A stretch of DNA of 5,642 nt. It comes from Lachnospira sp. UBA5912 (GTDB taxonomy: Bacteria; Bacillota; Clostridia; Lachnospirales; Lachnospiraceae). The stretch spans positions 1-5,642 of the forward strand of contig DJDY01000015.1 in the NCBI GenBank assembly GCA_002435585.1, given 5' to 3'. Position 1 is the stretch's first letter; every line of letters starts with the position of its first letter. Shown one piece after another: positions 1-5,618 of this stretch. Under the pieces are notes generated by a model, which ran no database searches, was not told the DNA's origin, and worked only from the letters and a program-made list of their open reading frames with translations. Both the position numbers and the translations under genes were made by a program.

Positions 1-1536
1 CAGAGAATGTCTAAGGCATATCATTATAGCGAAAGATACAAGAATGAATATACGACTATCAAGTATGCATATTTGATGATGAAGTCTGTATCACTTATAG
101 AGTTTTCAAGTGATATTAAGATGTTAGTTGCAAATTATCAGAAAGAGTACTATTTGATAGATTTATATTATAGATGGTACTATTATGCATATGACCAGAT
201 TGAAGATAACAGCAGATTCTCTGATGTAAGACAGAGAGTAGAGAATATTTATGCTAATACATATTTGCAGAAGATAACACCGAAGTGGAATGAGAATTTC
301 ACAAATGAGGTAATGAATGCTACAGACCTGCCAAAGCAGGAAGATTTCTATAAGCATTATCTTAGAGGTTACGATGGAAAGCAGAGGGTAATTGTGATTA
401 TTTCAGATGCCTTCCGGTATGAGTGTGCAAAGGAACTTTTTGGCAGATTGGAATTGGATGAAAAGTGTACACCGAAGATGGAGTGTATGATTAGCTGTCT
501 GCCTTCTGTTACATCTGTTGGAATGGCAAGTCTGCTTCCACATAAAGAGATGCAGGTGGATGGCAACTTGAATGTGACTGTTGATGGACAAGCATGTGCA
601 AGTATGGAACAGAGAGACAAGATACTGAAATCTTATAATGAAAATAATGTGGCTTTGTCATTTGATGAAGTGGCAAATGCTAATCAGGCCCGAATCAGGG
701 AGCTGATTCAGGGCAGGAATATCGTGTACATCTATCACAATCAGGTGGATGCAAGAGGAGACAAGCCTGCAAGTGAGAATGAGGTATTCAACGCTTGTGC
801 AGAGGCAATAGAGGAGATACATAAATTAGTTAGAAAGCTGACAATATATGTGTCTACACCGAAGTTTTTCATAACTGCGGATCATGGCTTCTTATATAAG
901 AGAGACAGATTACAGGAGTTTGATAAAGTTACATATCCAAAGGATAAATGCCTTTATACAAACAAGAGATTCCTTATTACAGAAGATGCAGTAAATGAGC
1001 AGGGAATCATGGCAAGAACAATGGCGTATCTCAATAAACTTTATGTAGATACTCCGGTTGGAGCAGATATTTTCAAGGTTGCCGGAGGTGGACAGAACTA
1101 TGTACATGGTGGAACGTCTCTGCATGAGATGATAGTTCCGGTCATTGAACTTACAACGAATACCAGAGGTGTGGCATACGATTATGTGGATGTTGTCCTA
1201 ACATCTGTTACCCGTAAGGTGACGAATCTTATCACATACTTTGATTTCATTCAGACAGAAAAAGTCACAGACACCATGAAAGCAAGAAGTATCGTGGCTT
1301 ACTTTACTACAGAGGATGGCGAAAAGATTTCATTTGATGTGCCTATGATTGCTAATAGCAGGGAAGATGCACCGGAGAAGAGAACATTCCATGAGAAGTT
1401 TACTTTGAAATCAAGAGAATATAAGTATGGAGACAAGTATTATCTTGTGTTGGCAGATGCTAACGATGAGAAGAATATCTTGCAGCAGTATGAGTTTATG
1501 ATTGATATTGCGTTTGTTGATGATTTTGGATTTTAG
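1..1536 (+). CDS. pglZ: BREX type 1 phosphatase-like protein PglZ, C-terminal part (5' end outside window)
   Basis: PglZ is a core protein of BREX phage-defence systems; it has an alkaline-phosphatase-superfamily fold and acts in the cytoplasm with BrxB, BrxC and the methylase PglX. The frame is open to the left edge (CAG AGA before the first ATG at 7), so the true start lies upstream. About 511 residues are present; type 1 PglZ is usually above 800, so roughly the C-terminal 60% is seen. Numbering from the Met at 7, the superfamily blocks are all intact: IISDAFRYE (131-139, metal-ligand Asp134), LPSVTSVGMASLLPH (165-179, probable nucleophile Thr169), YHNQVDARGDK (243-253), FITADHGFLY (288-297, Asp292/His293) and the VHGGTSLHEMIVPV block (366-379, His367). 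After that comes a beta-rich C-terminal region. It ends cleanly at TAG with no frameshift. The first ATG is not the natural start: it falls mid-protein and has no ribosome binding site in view. Family assignment is confident; activity and an intact BREX operon are inferred. Confidence 0.95.
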   Translation, partial: QRMSKAYHYSERYKNEYTTIKYAYLMMKSVSLIEFSSDIKMLVANYQKEYYLIDLYYRWYYYAYDQIEDNSRFSDVRQRVENIYANTYLQKITPKWNENFTNEVMNATDLPKQEDFYKHYLRGYDGKQRVIVIISDAFRYECAKELFGRLELDEKCTPKMECMISCLPSVTSVGMASLLPHKEMQVDGNLNVTVDGQACASMEQRDKILKSYNENNVALSFDEVANANQARIRELIQGRNIVYIYHNQVDARGDKPASENEVFNACAEAIEEIHKLVRKLTIYVSTPKFFITADHGFLYKRDRLQEFDKVTYPKDKCLYTNKRFLITEDAVNEQGIMARTMAYLNKLYVDTPVGADIFKVAGGGQNYVHGGTSLHEMIVPVIELTTNTRGVAYDYVDVVLTSVTRKVTNLITYFDFIQTEKVTDTMKARSIVAYFTTEDGEKISFDVPMIANSREDAPEKRTFHEKFTLKSREYKYGDKYYLVLADANDEKNILQQYEFMIDIAFVDDFGF

Positions 1537-1551
1537 TTACAGGTGATGTGA

Positions 1552-1677
1552 ATGATTGAAGAACAAGGATCTAAAGAGGTATTTGGCTACTATATAAGCG
1601 GGAAACATGTGCATCCTGTATGCTTATTTCACGGAAGAGGGTATATAAAGGGATGGAATCAAATTTCCTTTATTTAA
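1552..1677 (+). CDS. Possible 41-residue ORF just after pglZ (doubtful)
   Basis: An ATG at 1552, 15 bases after the pglZ stop, opens 41 codons ending at TAA. AGGTGA at 1541-1546 lies five bases upstream and could serve as a ribosome binding site, which is the main reason to list it. The peptide begins MIEEQGSKEVFGYYISGKHV and continues with a HPVCLFHGRGYIKGW stretch. It has no signal peptide or membrane segment, and I recognise no family. It could be a real small protein translationally linked to pglZ, the remnant of a lost downstream BREX gene, or chance. Chance is quite possible at this length in AT-rich DNA. Confidence 0.2.
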   Translation: MIEEQGSKEVFGYYISGKHVHPVCLFHGRGYIKGWNQISFI

Positions 1678-1682
1678 ACCGA

Positions 1683-1740
1683 TATTAAACCAATCATGAC
1701 TCCAAACTGCTATAAAATAGGGCTTATGATTGGTTTAATA
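1683..1740. repeat. 15-bp perfect inverted repeat downstream of pglZ
   Basis: The arms TATTAAACCAATCAT (1683-1697) and ATGATTGGTTTAATA (1726-1740) are perfect reverse complements. A G-T and an A-T pair extend the stem inward, leaving a spacer of about 24 bases. No T run follows on either strand (GGGTCAAAAAAG to the right), so it is not a canonical intrinsic terminator. It could still act as an mRNA 3'-end stabiliser for the pglZ transcript, a bidirectional terminator of poor form, or a protein or recombinase binding site. A partial copy of the arm, ATTTAAACCGAT, lies just to the left at about 1672-1683. Confidence 0.7.
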
Positions 1741-1840
1741 GGGTCAAAAAAGTCAATCGCTGCAGTTTCGGGCGCACACGCATAAGACGAAACATAGCAT
1801 GGATTTTTGTGTATGCCATACCGTATCATCAGTATTTGGA

Positions 1841-1860
1841 GTTGTAATAAGCTTTACAAC
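1841..1860. repeat. Short hairpin next to the MATE gene stop
   Basis: GTTGTAA (1841-1847) and TTACAAC (1854-1860) form a 7-bp perfect stem with a six-base loop. It lies 14 bases past the transporter stop in the minus direction. It is in the right place for a transcript end of that gene, but the minus-strand sequence after it (TCCAAATAC) lacks a U tract, so termination here is only a suggestion. Confidence 0.4.
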
Positions 1861-1874
1861 AAAATAGTAAAACA

Positions 1875-3206
1875 TTATATTCTCCGTAAAATATGCCTTA
1901 GATATATGCAGGCAATGAACATAACGATTATTTCAGTGAGTGGAAATGCAATCCATACACCAGTAACCTGAAACATTTTTTCAAAAACGTATGCGGCAGG
2001 AAGAAGGATGATGACTTGTCGTGCGGCAGAAATAATCATGCTTGGTGTGCCGATAGAAAGTCCTTGTAGTGCATAGCAGACCATGATTGATACACAGGCA
2101 GAAATAAAGCCTAAGCTTGTTATACGCAGGGCTGTTATTCCTATCGCTGTCATTGTGTCGGAGGCATGAAAAGCCATCATAATCTGCTTCGGGAATAGCT
2201 GCAATATTATAAGTCCAATAAGCCCAATCAAAGCAGAATATATCCCACTTAACCGGATGGACTGTTTTATGCGGTCATGTTTTTTGGTTCCAAGATTGTA
2301 TGCAACAATAGAGATAAGTGCATTATTAAGACCAAATGCTGCCATTGATACAAAAGTATACAATTTAAAATAAGCACCAAAAACAGCAGCAGCAGTCGTA
2401 GATGAATTAAGCAATATTTTATTGATGCCAAAGGACATAATACTGCTGATAAACATTGTAATTCCGGCTGGGATTCCAACAGAGCAGATAGTTTTTATAT
2501 AGTATAGGCATGGCTTAAGATATGAAAAAGAAAAATGTATTTCTTTATTGTATTTTATGTTAAATATAAAGCCGAGAGTCATGGCAATAATTTGTCCAAT
2601 AACAGTTGCTATGGCGGCACCAGAAGTTCCCATAGCTGGCATACCAAAATATCCAAAAATCAGGATTGGATCAAGGATAATGTTAATAATTGCCCCGGTT
2701 ATCTGGGTTATCATGGTATAAGTCGTTCTTCCAGTTGATTGTAAAAGCTTTTCTACTACGAGCTGAAAGATCTGTCCAAAAGAAAAAATACATATAATAG
2801 ACAGATACGCAGTTTCCATTGAACAGATAGCTTGTTCGGTTGTCTGGATGTGGTAAAACCATTTTACTCCGAAGAGCCCGAATATCAGCAGAATGAAATA
2901 CACTATAAAACTTAAAAACAAGCCATTGCCTGCTGTTTTATTGACCTCCTCCTGCCTTTTTTCACCTAATAGACGTGAAAGCAGAGCATTGATGCCTACG
3001 CCTACACCAGTTCCAAGAGCAACTATTACATTTTGAATTGGAAACGCAAGTGATACAGCAGTAAGCGCATCCTCACTGTAATTGCTTACGAAAATGCTGT
3101 CAACTATATTATAGAGGGCACCAATCATCATAGAAAGAATCATAGGTGCTGCCATGGTTAAAAGTAACTTGTTTATGGGCATTGTTCCCATTTTATGATT
3201 TTCCAT
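1875..3206 (-). CDS. MATE family efflux transporter (MepA/NorM-like)
   Basis: The 443-residue product is a polytopic inner-membrane protein of the MATE (multidrug and toxic compound extrusion) family, which exports organic cations or drugs in exchange for Na+ or H+. Length and pattern fit the usual 440-460 residues and 12 helices in two similar halves. The N-terminal half has PINKLLLTMAAPMILSMMIGALYNIVDSIFV (10-40), the cytoplasmic loop LLGEKRQEEVNK (79-90), NIILDPILIFG (175-185) and GTSGAAIATVIGQ (193-205). The C-terminal half repeats the plan, with GIPAGITMFISS (244-255) and the matching loop YNLGTKKHDRIKQ (303-315). The start at 3206 has AAAGGAA (3215-3221) eight bases upstream; in-frame Mets at residues 6 and 9 have weaker support. 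It is convergent with pglZ and divergent from the Cys-rich gene, so it is probably a single-gene unit. Substrate cannot be told from sequence. MepA-like multidrug export is the nearest description; a link to defence or B12 uptake is not indicated. Confidence 0.95.
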   Translation of the reverse strand: MENHKMGTMPINKLLLTMAAPMILSMMIGALYNIVDSIFVSNYSEDALTAVSLAFPIQNVIVALGTGVGVGINALLSRLLGEKRQEEVNKTAGNGLFLSFIVYFILLIFGLFGVKWFYHIQTTEQAICSMETAYLSIICIFSFGQIFQLVVEKLLQSTGRTTYTMITQITGAIINIILDPILIFGYFGMPAMGTSGAAIATVIGQIIAMTLGFIFNIKYNKEIHFSFSYLKPCLYYIKTICSVGIPAGITMFISSIMSFGINKILLNSSTTAAAVFGAYFKLYTFVSMAAFGLNNALISIVAYNLGTKKHDRIKQSIRLSGIYSALIGLIGLIILQLFPKQIMMAFHASDTMTAIGITALRITSLGFISACVSIMVCYALQGLSIGTPSMIISAARQVIILLPAAYVFEKMFQVTGVWIAFPLTEIIVMFIACIYLRHILRRI

Positions 3207-3214
3207 ACAAAAGA

Positions 3215-3221
3215 TTCCTTT
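3215..3221 (-). promoter_or_regulatory. Ribosome binding site of the MATE gene
   Basis: On the minus strand this reads AAAGGAA, eight bases before the ATG at 3206. It supports that Met over the in-frame Mets at residues 6 and 9. Confidence 0.7.
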
Positions 3222-3406
3222 CTTTTTTACTTTATGCTTTTTTCTTTATGATAACAGGAATAAGTCGGTTTTAGAATTTGATATATATAAACACCATTAG
3301 AAAAAATCTAATGATTGATAGATAAAATGTCTGGAATAATACGAGAAAAGACCGCAGAATATGCTGTTTATTATCCCGTGTTTGGTTCATTTGCTGATAA
3401 GCAGAT
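3222..3406. promoter_or_regulatory. Divergent promoter region between MATE and Cys-rich genes
   Basis: The two genes start 214 bp apart and point away from each other, so both promoters should lie here. The region is AT-rich, with a TATATATA run at about 3281-3288 and a TTGATA hexamer at 3315-3320, but I cannot assign a -35/-10 pair with good spacing for either gene. A 6-bp hairpin, CATTAG/CTAATG with a seven-base loop, lies at 3295-3313 and could be an operator. No riboswitch signature is visible ahead of the Cys-rich gene. Confidence 0.35.
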
Positions 3407-3414
3407 AAAGGAGG
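3407..3414 (+). promoter_or_regulatory. Strong ribosome binding site of the Cys-rich gene
   Basis: AAAGGAGG sits six bases before the ATG at 3421. It is a near-perfect Shine-Dalgarno match that fixes the start of the small gene and argues it is truly translated. Confidence 0.85.
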
Positions 3415-3420
3415 AAATAT

Positions 3421-3675
3421 ATGCAAAACAGTTACCGTTATTTTAAAAATGAAAACTGCAAATATTATCCGTGTCATAAGATAGATAAAGATAAGGATTT
3501 TAACTGCCTTTTTTGTTATTGTCCGTTAAACCAGTATGAGGATTGTCCTGGTAATCCACGCATAATAGAGCGTGCCAGTGGAAAGAAGATAAAGGATTGC
3601 ACTAATTGCACATTTCCACATATGCCAGAGAATTATGATTATATAGTAAAGTTTTTGTCAGAGAAGATGAAATGA
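3421..3675 (+). CDS. Small cysteine-rich metal-binding protein (zf-like, PF04071 type)
   Basis: The 84-residue cytoplasmic protein has no signal peptide or membrane helix. It carries eight cysteines: Cys13, 18, 29, 32, 34, 42, 60 and 63, with His19 and His67 close to them. The blocks NCKYYPCHK (12-20), DFNCLFCYCPL (26-36) and KDCTNCTFPHMPENYDYI (58-75) match my recollection of the 'cysteine-rich small domain', a presumed zinc- or other metal-binding module. The whole protein is essentially this one domain. Relatives are often found beside cobalamin synthesis or salvage genes, and some are fused to them. That fits its position upstream of a cobalamin riboswitch here, although about 360 bp and no shared leader separate them. 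The start is set by AAAGGAGG. No biochemical function is established to my knowledge; a role in corrinoid or cobalt handling is inference from context. Confidence 0.88.
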   Translation: MQNSYRYFKNENCKYYPCHKIDKDKDFNCLFCYCPLNQYEDCPGNPRIIERASGKKIKDCTNCTFPHMPENYDYIVKFLSEKMK

Positions 3676-3786
3676 TGTATAAACCATTTACTATTACTAT
3701 TAAAGAAAAACTGGATAATATAACTTGAATATGGATATGAAGAAGTACAATATTCATAAAAAATAGTGTTTTATGGGAATGATATT

Positions 3787-3823
3787 GGATAATATTGGCG
3801 ATAATTTACGGATAATATTGGCG
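3787..3823 (+). repeat. 14-base direct repeat, 23-base period
   Basis: GGATAATATTGGCG occurs exactly at 3787-3800 and again at 3810-3823, separated by nine bases. A shorter partial copy (GGATAATAT) lies at 3713-3721. The 23-base spacing is near two helical turns, so the copies would present on a similar DNA face, as for a tandem regulator site. Chance duplication in low-complexity DNA cannot be excluded. Confidence 0.6.
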
Positions 3824-3865
3824 GTATAAAAACCTTGCAATTCTAATAATTATATGAAATAATAT

Positions 3866-3900
3866 ATCAGTATAATTTTATTTTTAATAATTATACTGAT
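3866..3900. repeat. 12-bp perfect inverted repeat
   Basis: ATCAGTATAATT (3866-3877) and AATTATACTGAT (3889-3900) are exact reverse complements around an 11-base AT loop. The stem is AT-rich and followed by GATGTAAG, so it is not a standard terminator on the plus strand. It may serve as a weak transcript end for the Cys-rich gene or as an operator ahead of the riboswitch promoter. Confidence 0.65.
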
Positions 3901-3980
3901 GATGTAAGTGTCTAATTCAAACATTTATATCATAATATTGATGATAACGAAATAATCACTGTAAACGAAGTAGAAGTATA

Positions 3981-4040
3981 GGAATTGATAATATATTTAT
4001 TATATATTGTGTGATATATGTATATAAGTCTTATATATTT
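3981..4040 (+). promoter_or_regulatory. Probable promoter region of the riboswitch transcript
   Basis: A promoter must lie just before the aptamer. TTGATA at 3985-3990 is a good -35 candidate, and several TATA-rich hexamers follow (TATATT at 4003-4008, GATATA at 4013-4018, TATATA at 4032-4037). None sits exactly 17 bases from a convincing -35, so I give the region and not a precise pair. Confidence 0.35.
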
Positions 4041-4184
4041 TACTTCAGGGAATCAGGTGGGAATCCTGAACAGTTCCGCTGCTGTATACAGGGAGGCGGT
4101 GTCCATTATGCCACTGGATTAGTTATACAATCCGGGAAGGCGGATATCACTTATGATCTGTGAGTCAGAAGACCGGTTTACAGG
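4038..4184 (+). ncRNA. Cobalamin (B12) riboswitch aptamer
   Basis: The conserved core appears in the right order: GGGAATC and GGTGGGAATCC near 4048-4065, the ACAGTTCCGCTGCTGT segment that follows, GGGAGGCGG, then GCCACTGG (4110-4117) with its GGATT/AATCC hairpin, CCGGGAAGGCGG, and the B12 box AGTCAGAAGACC at 4163-4174. The spacing matches the class-wide AdoCbl riboswitch plan, with some departures from the commonest bases (GGTGGGAA in place of GGTGAAAA; AGAAGACC in place of AGGAGACC). These RNAs bind adenosylcobalamin or related corrinoids and normally reduce expression of the downstream gene. Here that gene is a BtuF-class lipoprotein, as expected. The outer P1 limits are approximate. Confidence 0.96.
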
Positions 4185-4192
4185 CAGAGTCA

Positions 4193-4229
4193 CAATAGTC
4201 GTTGCGAGAACAACAGACTATTGATTTTT
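4193..4229 (+). terminator. Intrinsic terminator, riboswitch expression platform
   Basis: CAATAGTC (4193-4200) pairs with GACTATTG (4216-4223). Inside, GTTG pairs with CAAC past a single bulged A, around the loop CGAGAA. The 12-bp stem is followed by A and TTTTT (4225-4229). It starts about 19 bases after the B12 box and 136 bases before the lipoprotein ATG, where a transcriptional OFF switch should be. Ligand binding would favour this hairpin; without ligand, upstream pairing would disrupt it. Confidence 0.85.
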
Positions 4230-4249
4230 GTGCCGGCGTATATAAGCGT

Positions 4250-4267
4250 AAGTATATCATACTTTTT
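4250..4267 (+). terminator. Possible second small hairpin with T run in the leader
   Basis: AAGTAT (4250-4255) and ATACTT (4259-4264) form a 6-bp AT stem with a three-base loop, followed by TTT and CGG. It lies 20 bases after the main leader terminator. It is too weak to be trusted as a terminator; it could be a pause site or chance. Confidence 0.25.
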
Positions 4268-4350
4268 CGGTATATAGATGATATATGTGATATGCCGTTC
4301 CTTTCTGCAGAAAATAGCGCGATCATCACAACATCTTCATAAGAAAAGGA

Positions 4351-4357
4351 AAGGAAG
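4351..4357 (+). promoter_or_regulatory. Ribosome binding site deciding the lipoprotein start
   Basis: AAGGAAG lies seven bases before the ATG at 4365, in the purine run AAGAAAAGGAAAGGAAG. It decides for this start over an in-frame ATG at 4278 that has no ribosome binding site. Confidence 0.8.
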
Positions 4358-4364
4358 AAAGATA

Positions 4365-5549
4365 ATGAAGAAAAAGAGATTTCTGGCACTTATGCTCGTG
4401 CTGGTAATGCTTGTATCTACTCTTGTAATGGGTGGGTGTGGTACAAGTTCAGGAAACAAATCAGACAACAATAGTAACTATGACGGACAGTTAGTGTTCG
4501 ATCATTCTATGGAACTTCAGTATGCAAAGCTTTTTTCAGTAGATTATTATAAGGGTGGCTATAAGCTCCTTACGATAACAAACAGGGATGAGGATACAGC
4601 CATTGTATCTAAGCAGTCTAAGATATTACTTGTTCCAGATGGCATGTCAACACCACAGGGAGTGGATGCTGATACATTAGTATTAAAGGCTCCTGTAACT
4701 AATATGCTTGTATCATCTACACCAGTTACATCACTTATGAGTGCAAGTAACTGTCTTTCAAGCATAAGCCAGGTTACTTATGATAAGAATTCATGGTATA
4801 TAGATGCAGTTAAGAAGGCATTTGATGATGGAAAGCTTACATATGTTGGCGATTATAAGGCACCTGATTATGAATCAATCATAGCAGGTTCACCTTCACT
4901 TGCCATATATTCAACTATGCTTACAAGCGTACCGGATGTGGCAGCTAAGTTAAAAGAATTAGGCGTTAACTTTATATTAGACCAGTCTACTTATGAGGAT
5001 CATCCATTAGGAAGAGTAGAATGGGCTAAGTTATATGCAGCACTCTGCAATGAGGAAGAGACAGCTACAGCTATGTACAATGAGCAGGCAGCTTATGTAG
5101 ATACACTTTCTAAGGCAGAGAATACAGGAAAGTCAGTTGCAGTATTCTATATAACATCAAAGGGCAAGTTATATGTAAGAAATGCAGGAGATTATCTTGC
5201 ACAGATGGTTAATATAGCAGGTGGTAACTACATATTCTCAGATCTCAATCCAGACAAGACTGGTACACAGGAACTTGGAATAGAAAGCTTCTATGAGAAA
5301 GCTAAAGATGCGGATTATATTATATATGTATGGAGCTTAGGTGGAAAACCATCTACTCTTGCTGATTTTACATCTTATAACAGCGTTCTGTCTGACTTAA
5401 AGGCAGTTAAGAATGGTAATGTATGGTGCACAACACCTGATTTCTTCCAGATTGCAGATACAATCGGAAGTATGATTAATGATATCAATCTTATGCTTAA
5501 TGCAGATGCTAATACATCAGAGCTTACATACTTAAAGAAGCTGAAATAA
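4365..5549 (+). CDS. ABC transporter substrate-binding lipoprotein, probable corrinoid/B12 uptake (BtuF/FhuD class)
   Basis: A 394-residue lipoprotein that should capture corrinoid outside the membrane and deliver it to an ABC permease/ATPase pair. Residues 1-25 are a lipoprotein signal: MKKKRF, a hydrophobic stretch to about 22, then VMGGC with Cys25 as the lipid-anchored residue, followed by a Gly/Ser/Asn-rich linker to about 40. The rest fits the class III binding-protein fold (PF01497): DYESIIAGSPSLAIYST (168-184), DQSTYEDHPLGRVEWAKLYA (206-225, with Glu219 at a place typical for permease contact), YLAQMVNIAGGNYIF (277-291) and the closing AVKNGNVWCTTPDFFQ (347-362). The start at 4365 is chosen because it gives the signal peptide and has AAGGAAG upstream; a longer reading from 4278 runs into the riboswitch leader. 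The cobalamin riboswitch is the main evidence for a corrinoid substrate. On sequence alone, an iron-siderophore or heme protein of the same family is possible. Permease and ATPase genes are not in the window. Confidence 0.93.
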   Translation: MKKKRFLALMLVLVMLVSTLVMGGCGTSSGNKSDNNSNYDGQLVFDHSMELQYAKLFSVDYYKGGYKLLTITNRDEDTAIVSKQSKILLVPDGMSTPQGVDADTLVLKAPVTNMLVSSTPVTSLMSASNCLSSISQVTYDKNSWYIDAVKKAFDDGKLTYVGDYKAPDYESIIAGSPSLAIYSTMLTSVPDVAAKLKELGVNFILDQSTYEDHPLGRVEWAKLYAALCNEEETATAMYNEQAAYVDTLSKAENTGKSVAVFYITSKGKLYVRNAGDYLAQMVNIAGGNYIFSDLNPDKTGTQELGIESFYEKAKDADYIIYVWSLGGKPSTLADFTSYNSVLSDLKAVKNGNVWCTTPDFFQIADTIGSMINDINLMLNADANTSELTYLKKLK

Positions 5550-5570
5550 AAGAATAAATAACAGTATGAT

Positions 5571-5618
5571 AAGTGACTGCCACATTAAGCACATAACTCT
5601 TAATGCGGCAGTCATTTT
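5571..5618 (+). terminator. Strong terminator-like hairpin after the lipoprotein gene
   Basis: GACTGCCACATTAAG (5575-5589) pairs with CTTAATGCGGCAGTC (5599-5613) with a single A-C mismatch. The loop is nine bases, and flanking A/T pairs extend the stem. ATTTTGAT follows, so the T run is short. It probably ends or attenuates the transcript. If permease genes follow, it would let the binding protein be made in excess. The purine-rich AAAGAAAAAGGAAGC at the window end (5628-5642) may be the ribosome binding site of the next gene. Confidence 0.8.

Larger units (their letters stand above)
1537..1874. other. Intergenic region between convergent pglZ and MATE genes
   Basis: This 338-bp stretch separates the stop of pglZ from the stop of the minus-strand transporter. 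Both genes read into it, so it should hold their transcription ends, yet neither strand shows a textbook terminator with a long T tract. It contains a doubtful 41-codon ORF, a 15-bp perfect inverted repeat (1683-1740) and a 7-bp hairpin beside the transporter stop (1841-1860). I read the frames for remains of brxL, the usual gene after pglZ in type 1 BREX loci, and recognised nothing. The part from about 1745 to 1840 shows no feature I can name. Confidence 0.6.
3676..4034. other. AT-rich intergenic region upstream of the cobalamin riboswitch
   Basis: About 360 bp without a supportable gene on either strand. It is denser in A and T than the flanking genes and carries a 14-base direct repeat at 3787-3823, a 12-bp perfect inverted repeat at 3866-3900 and a 6-bp hairpin TATCAT/ATGATA at 3928-3946. 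A 7-bp hairpin, TGAATAT/ATATTCA at 3726-3756, is followed by TAAAAAATAG. The last 50 bases should hold the promoter of the riboswitch transcript. The end of the Cys-rich gene's transcript must also lie here, but no hairpin is followed by a T run on the plus strand. Confidence 0.6.

Noticed and set aside
7..9. ATG at base 7 as the pglZ start
   Set aside because: The frame stays open to base 1, and the sequence here resembles the middle of full-length PglZ, so the gene is cut by the window edge and not naturally short.
1726..1785. ATG-started 19-codon frame inside the right arm of the inverted repeat
   Set aside because: It is too short, has no ribosome binding site and begins within the repeat, so it is treated as chance.
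2535..2738. Plus-strand ORF of 67 codons inside the MATE gene
   Set aside because: It is a shadow frame antisense to a well-supported transmembrane protein, with no family match.
3271..3477. Minus-strand ORF of 68 codons overlapping the Cys-rich gene start
   Set aside because: It is antisense to a gene with a strong ribosome binding site and an eight-cysteine domain. Its hydrophobic look comes from AT-rich codons.
3787..3823. CRISPR-like or transposon-end reading of the direct repeat
   Set aside because: There are only two full copies of 14 bases with a nine-base gap, no further repeat units, no terminal inverted repeats and no transposase.
4278..4364. Upstream in-frame ATG that would lengthen the binding lipoprotein by 29 residues
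   Set aside because: It lacks a ribosome binding site, lies in the riboswitch leader and would bury the lipoprotein signal peptide behind a basic N-terminal extension. The ATG at 4365 has AAGGAAG and gives a normal signal.
4165..4389. Minus-strand ORF of 74 codons across the riboswitch
   Set aside because: It is antisense to a clear structured RNA and the signal-peptide coding region, has no family resemblance, and its length is expected by chance.
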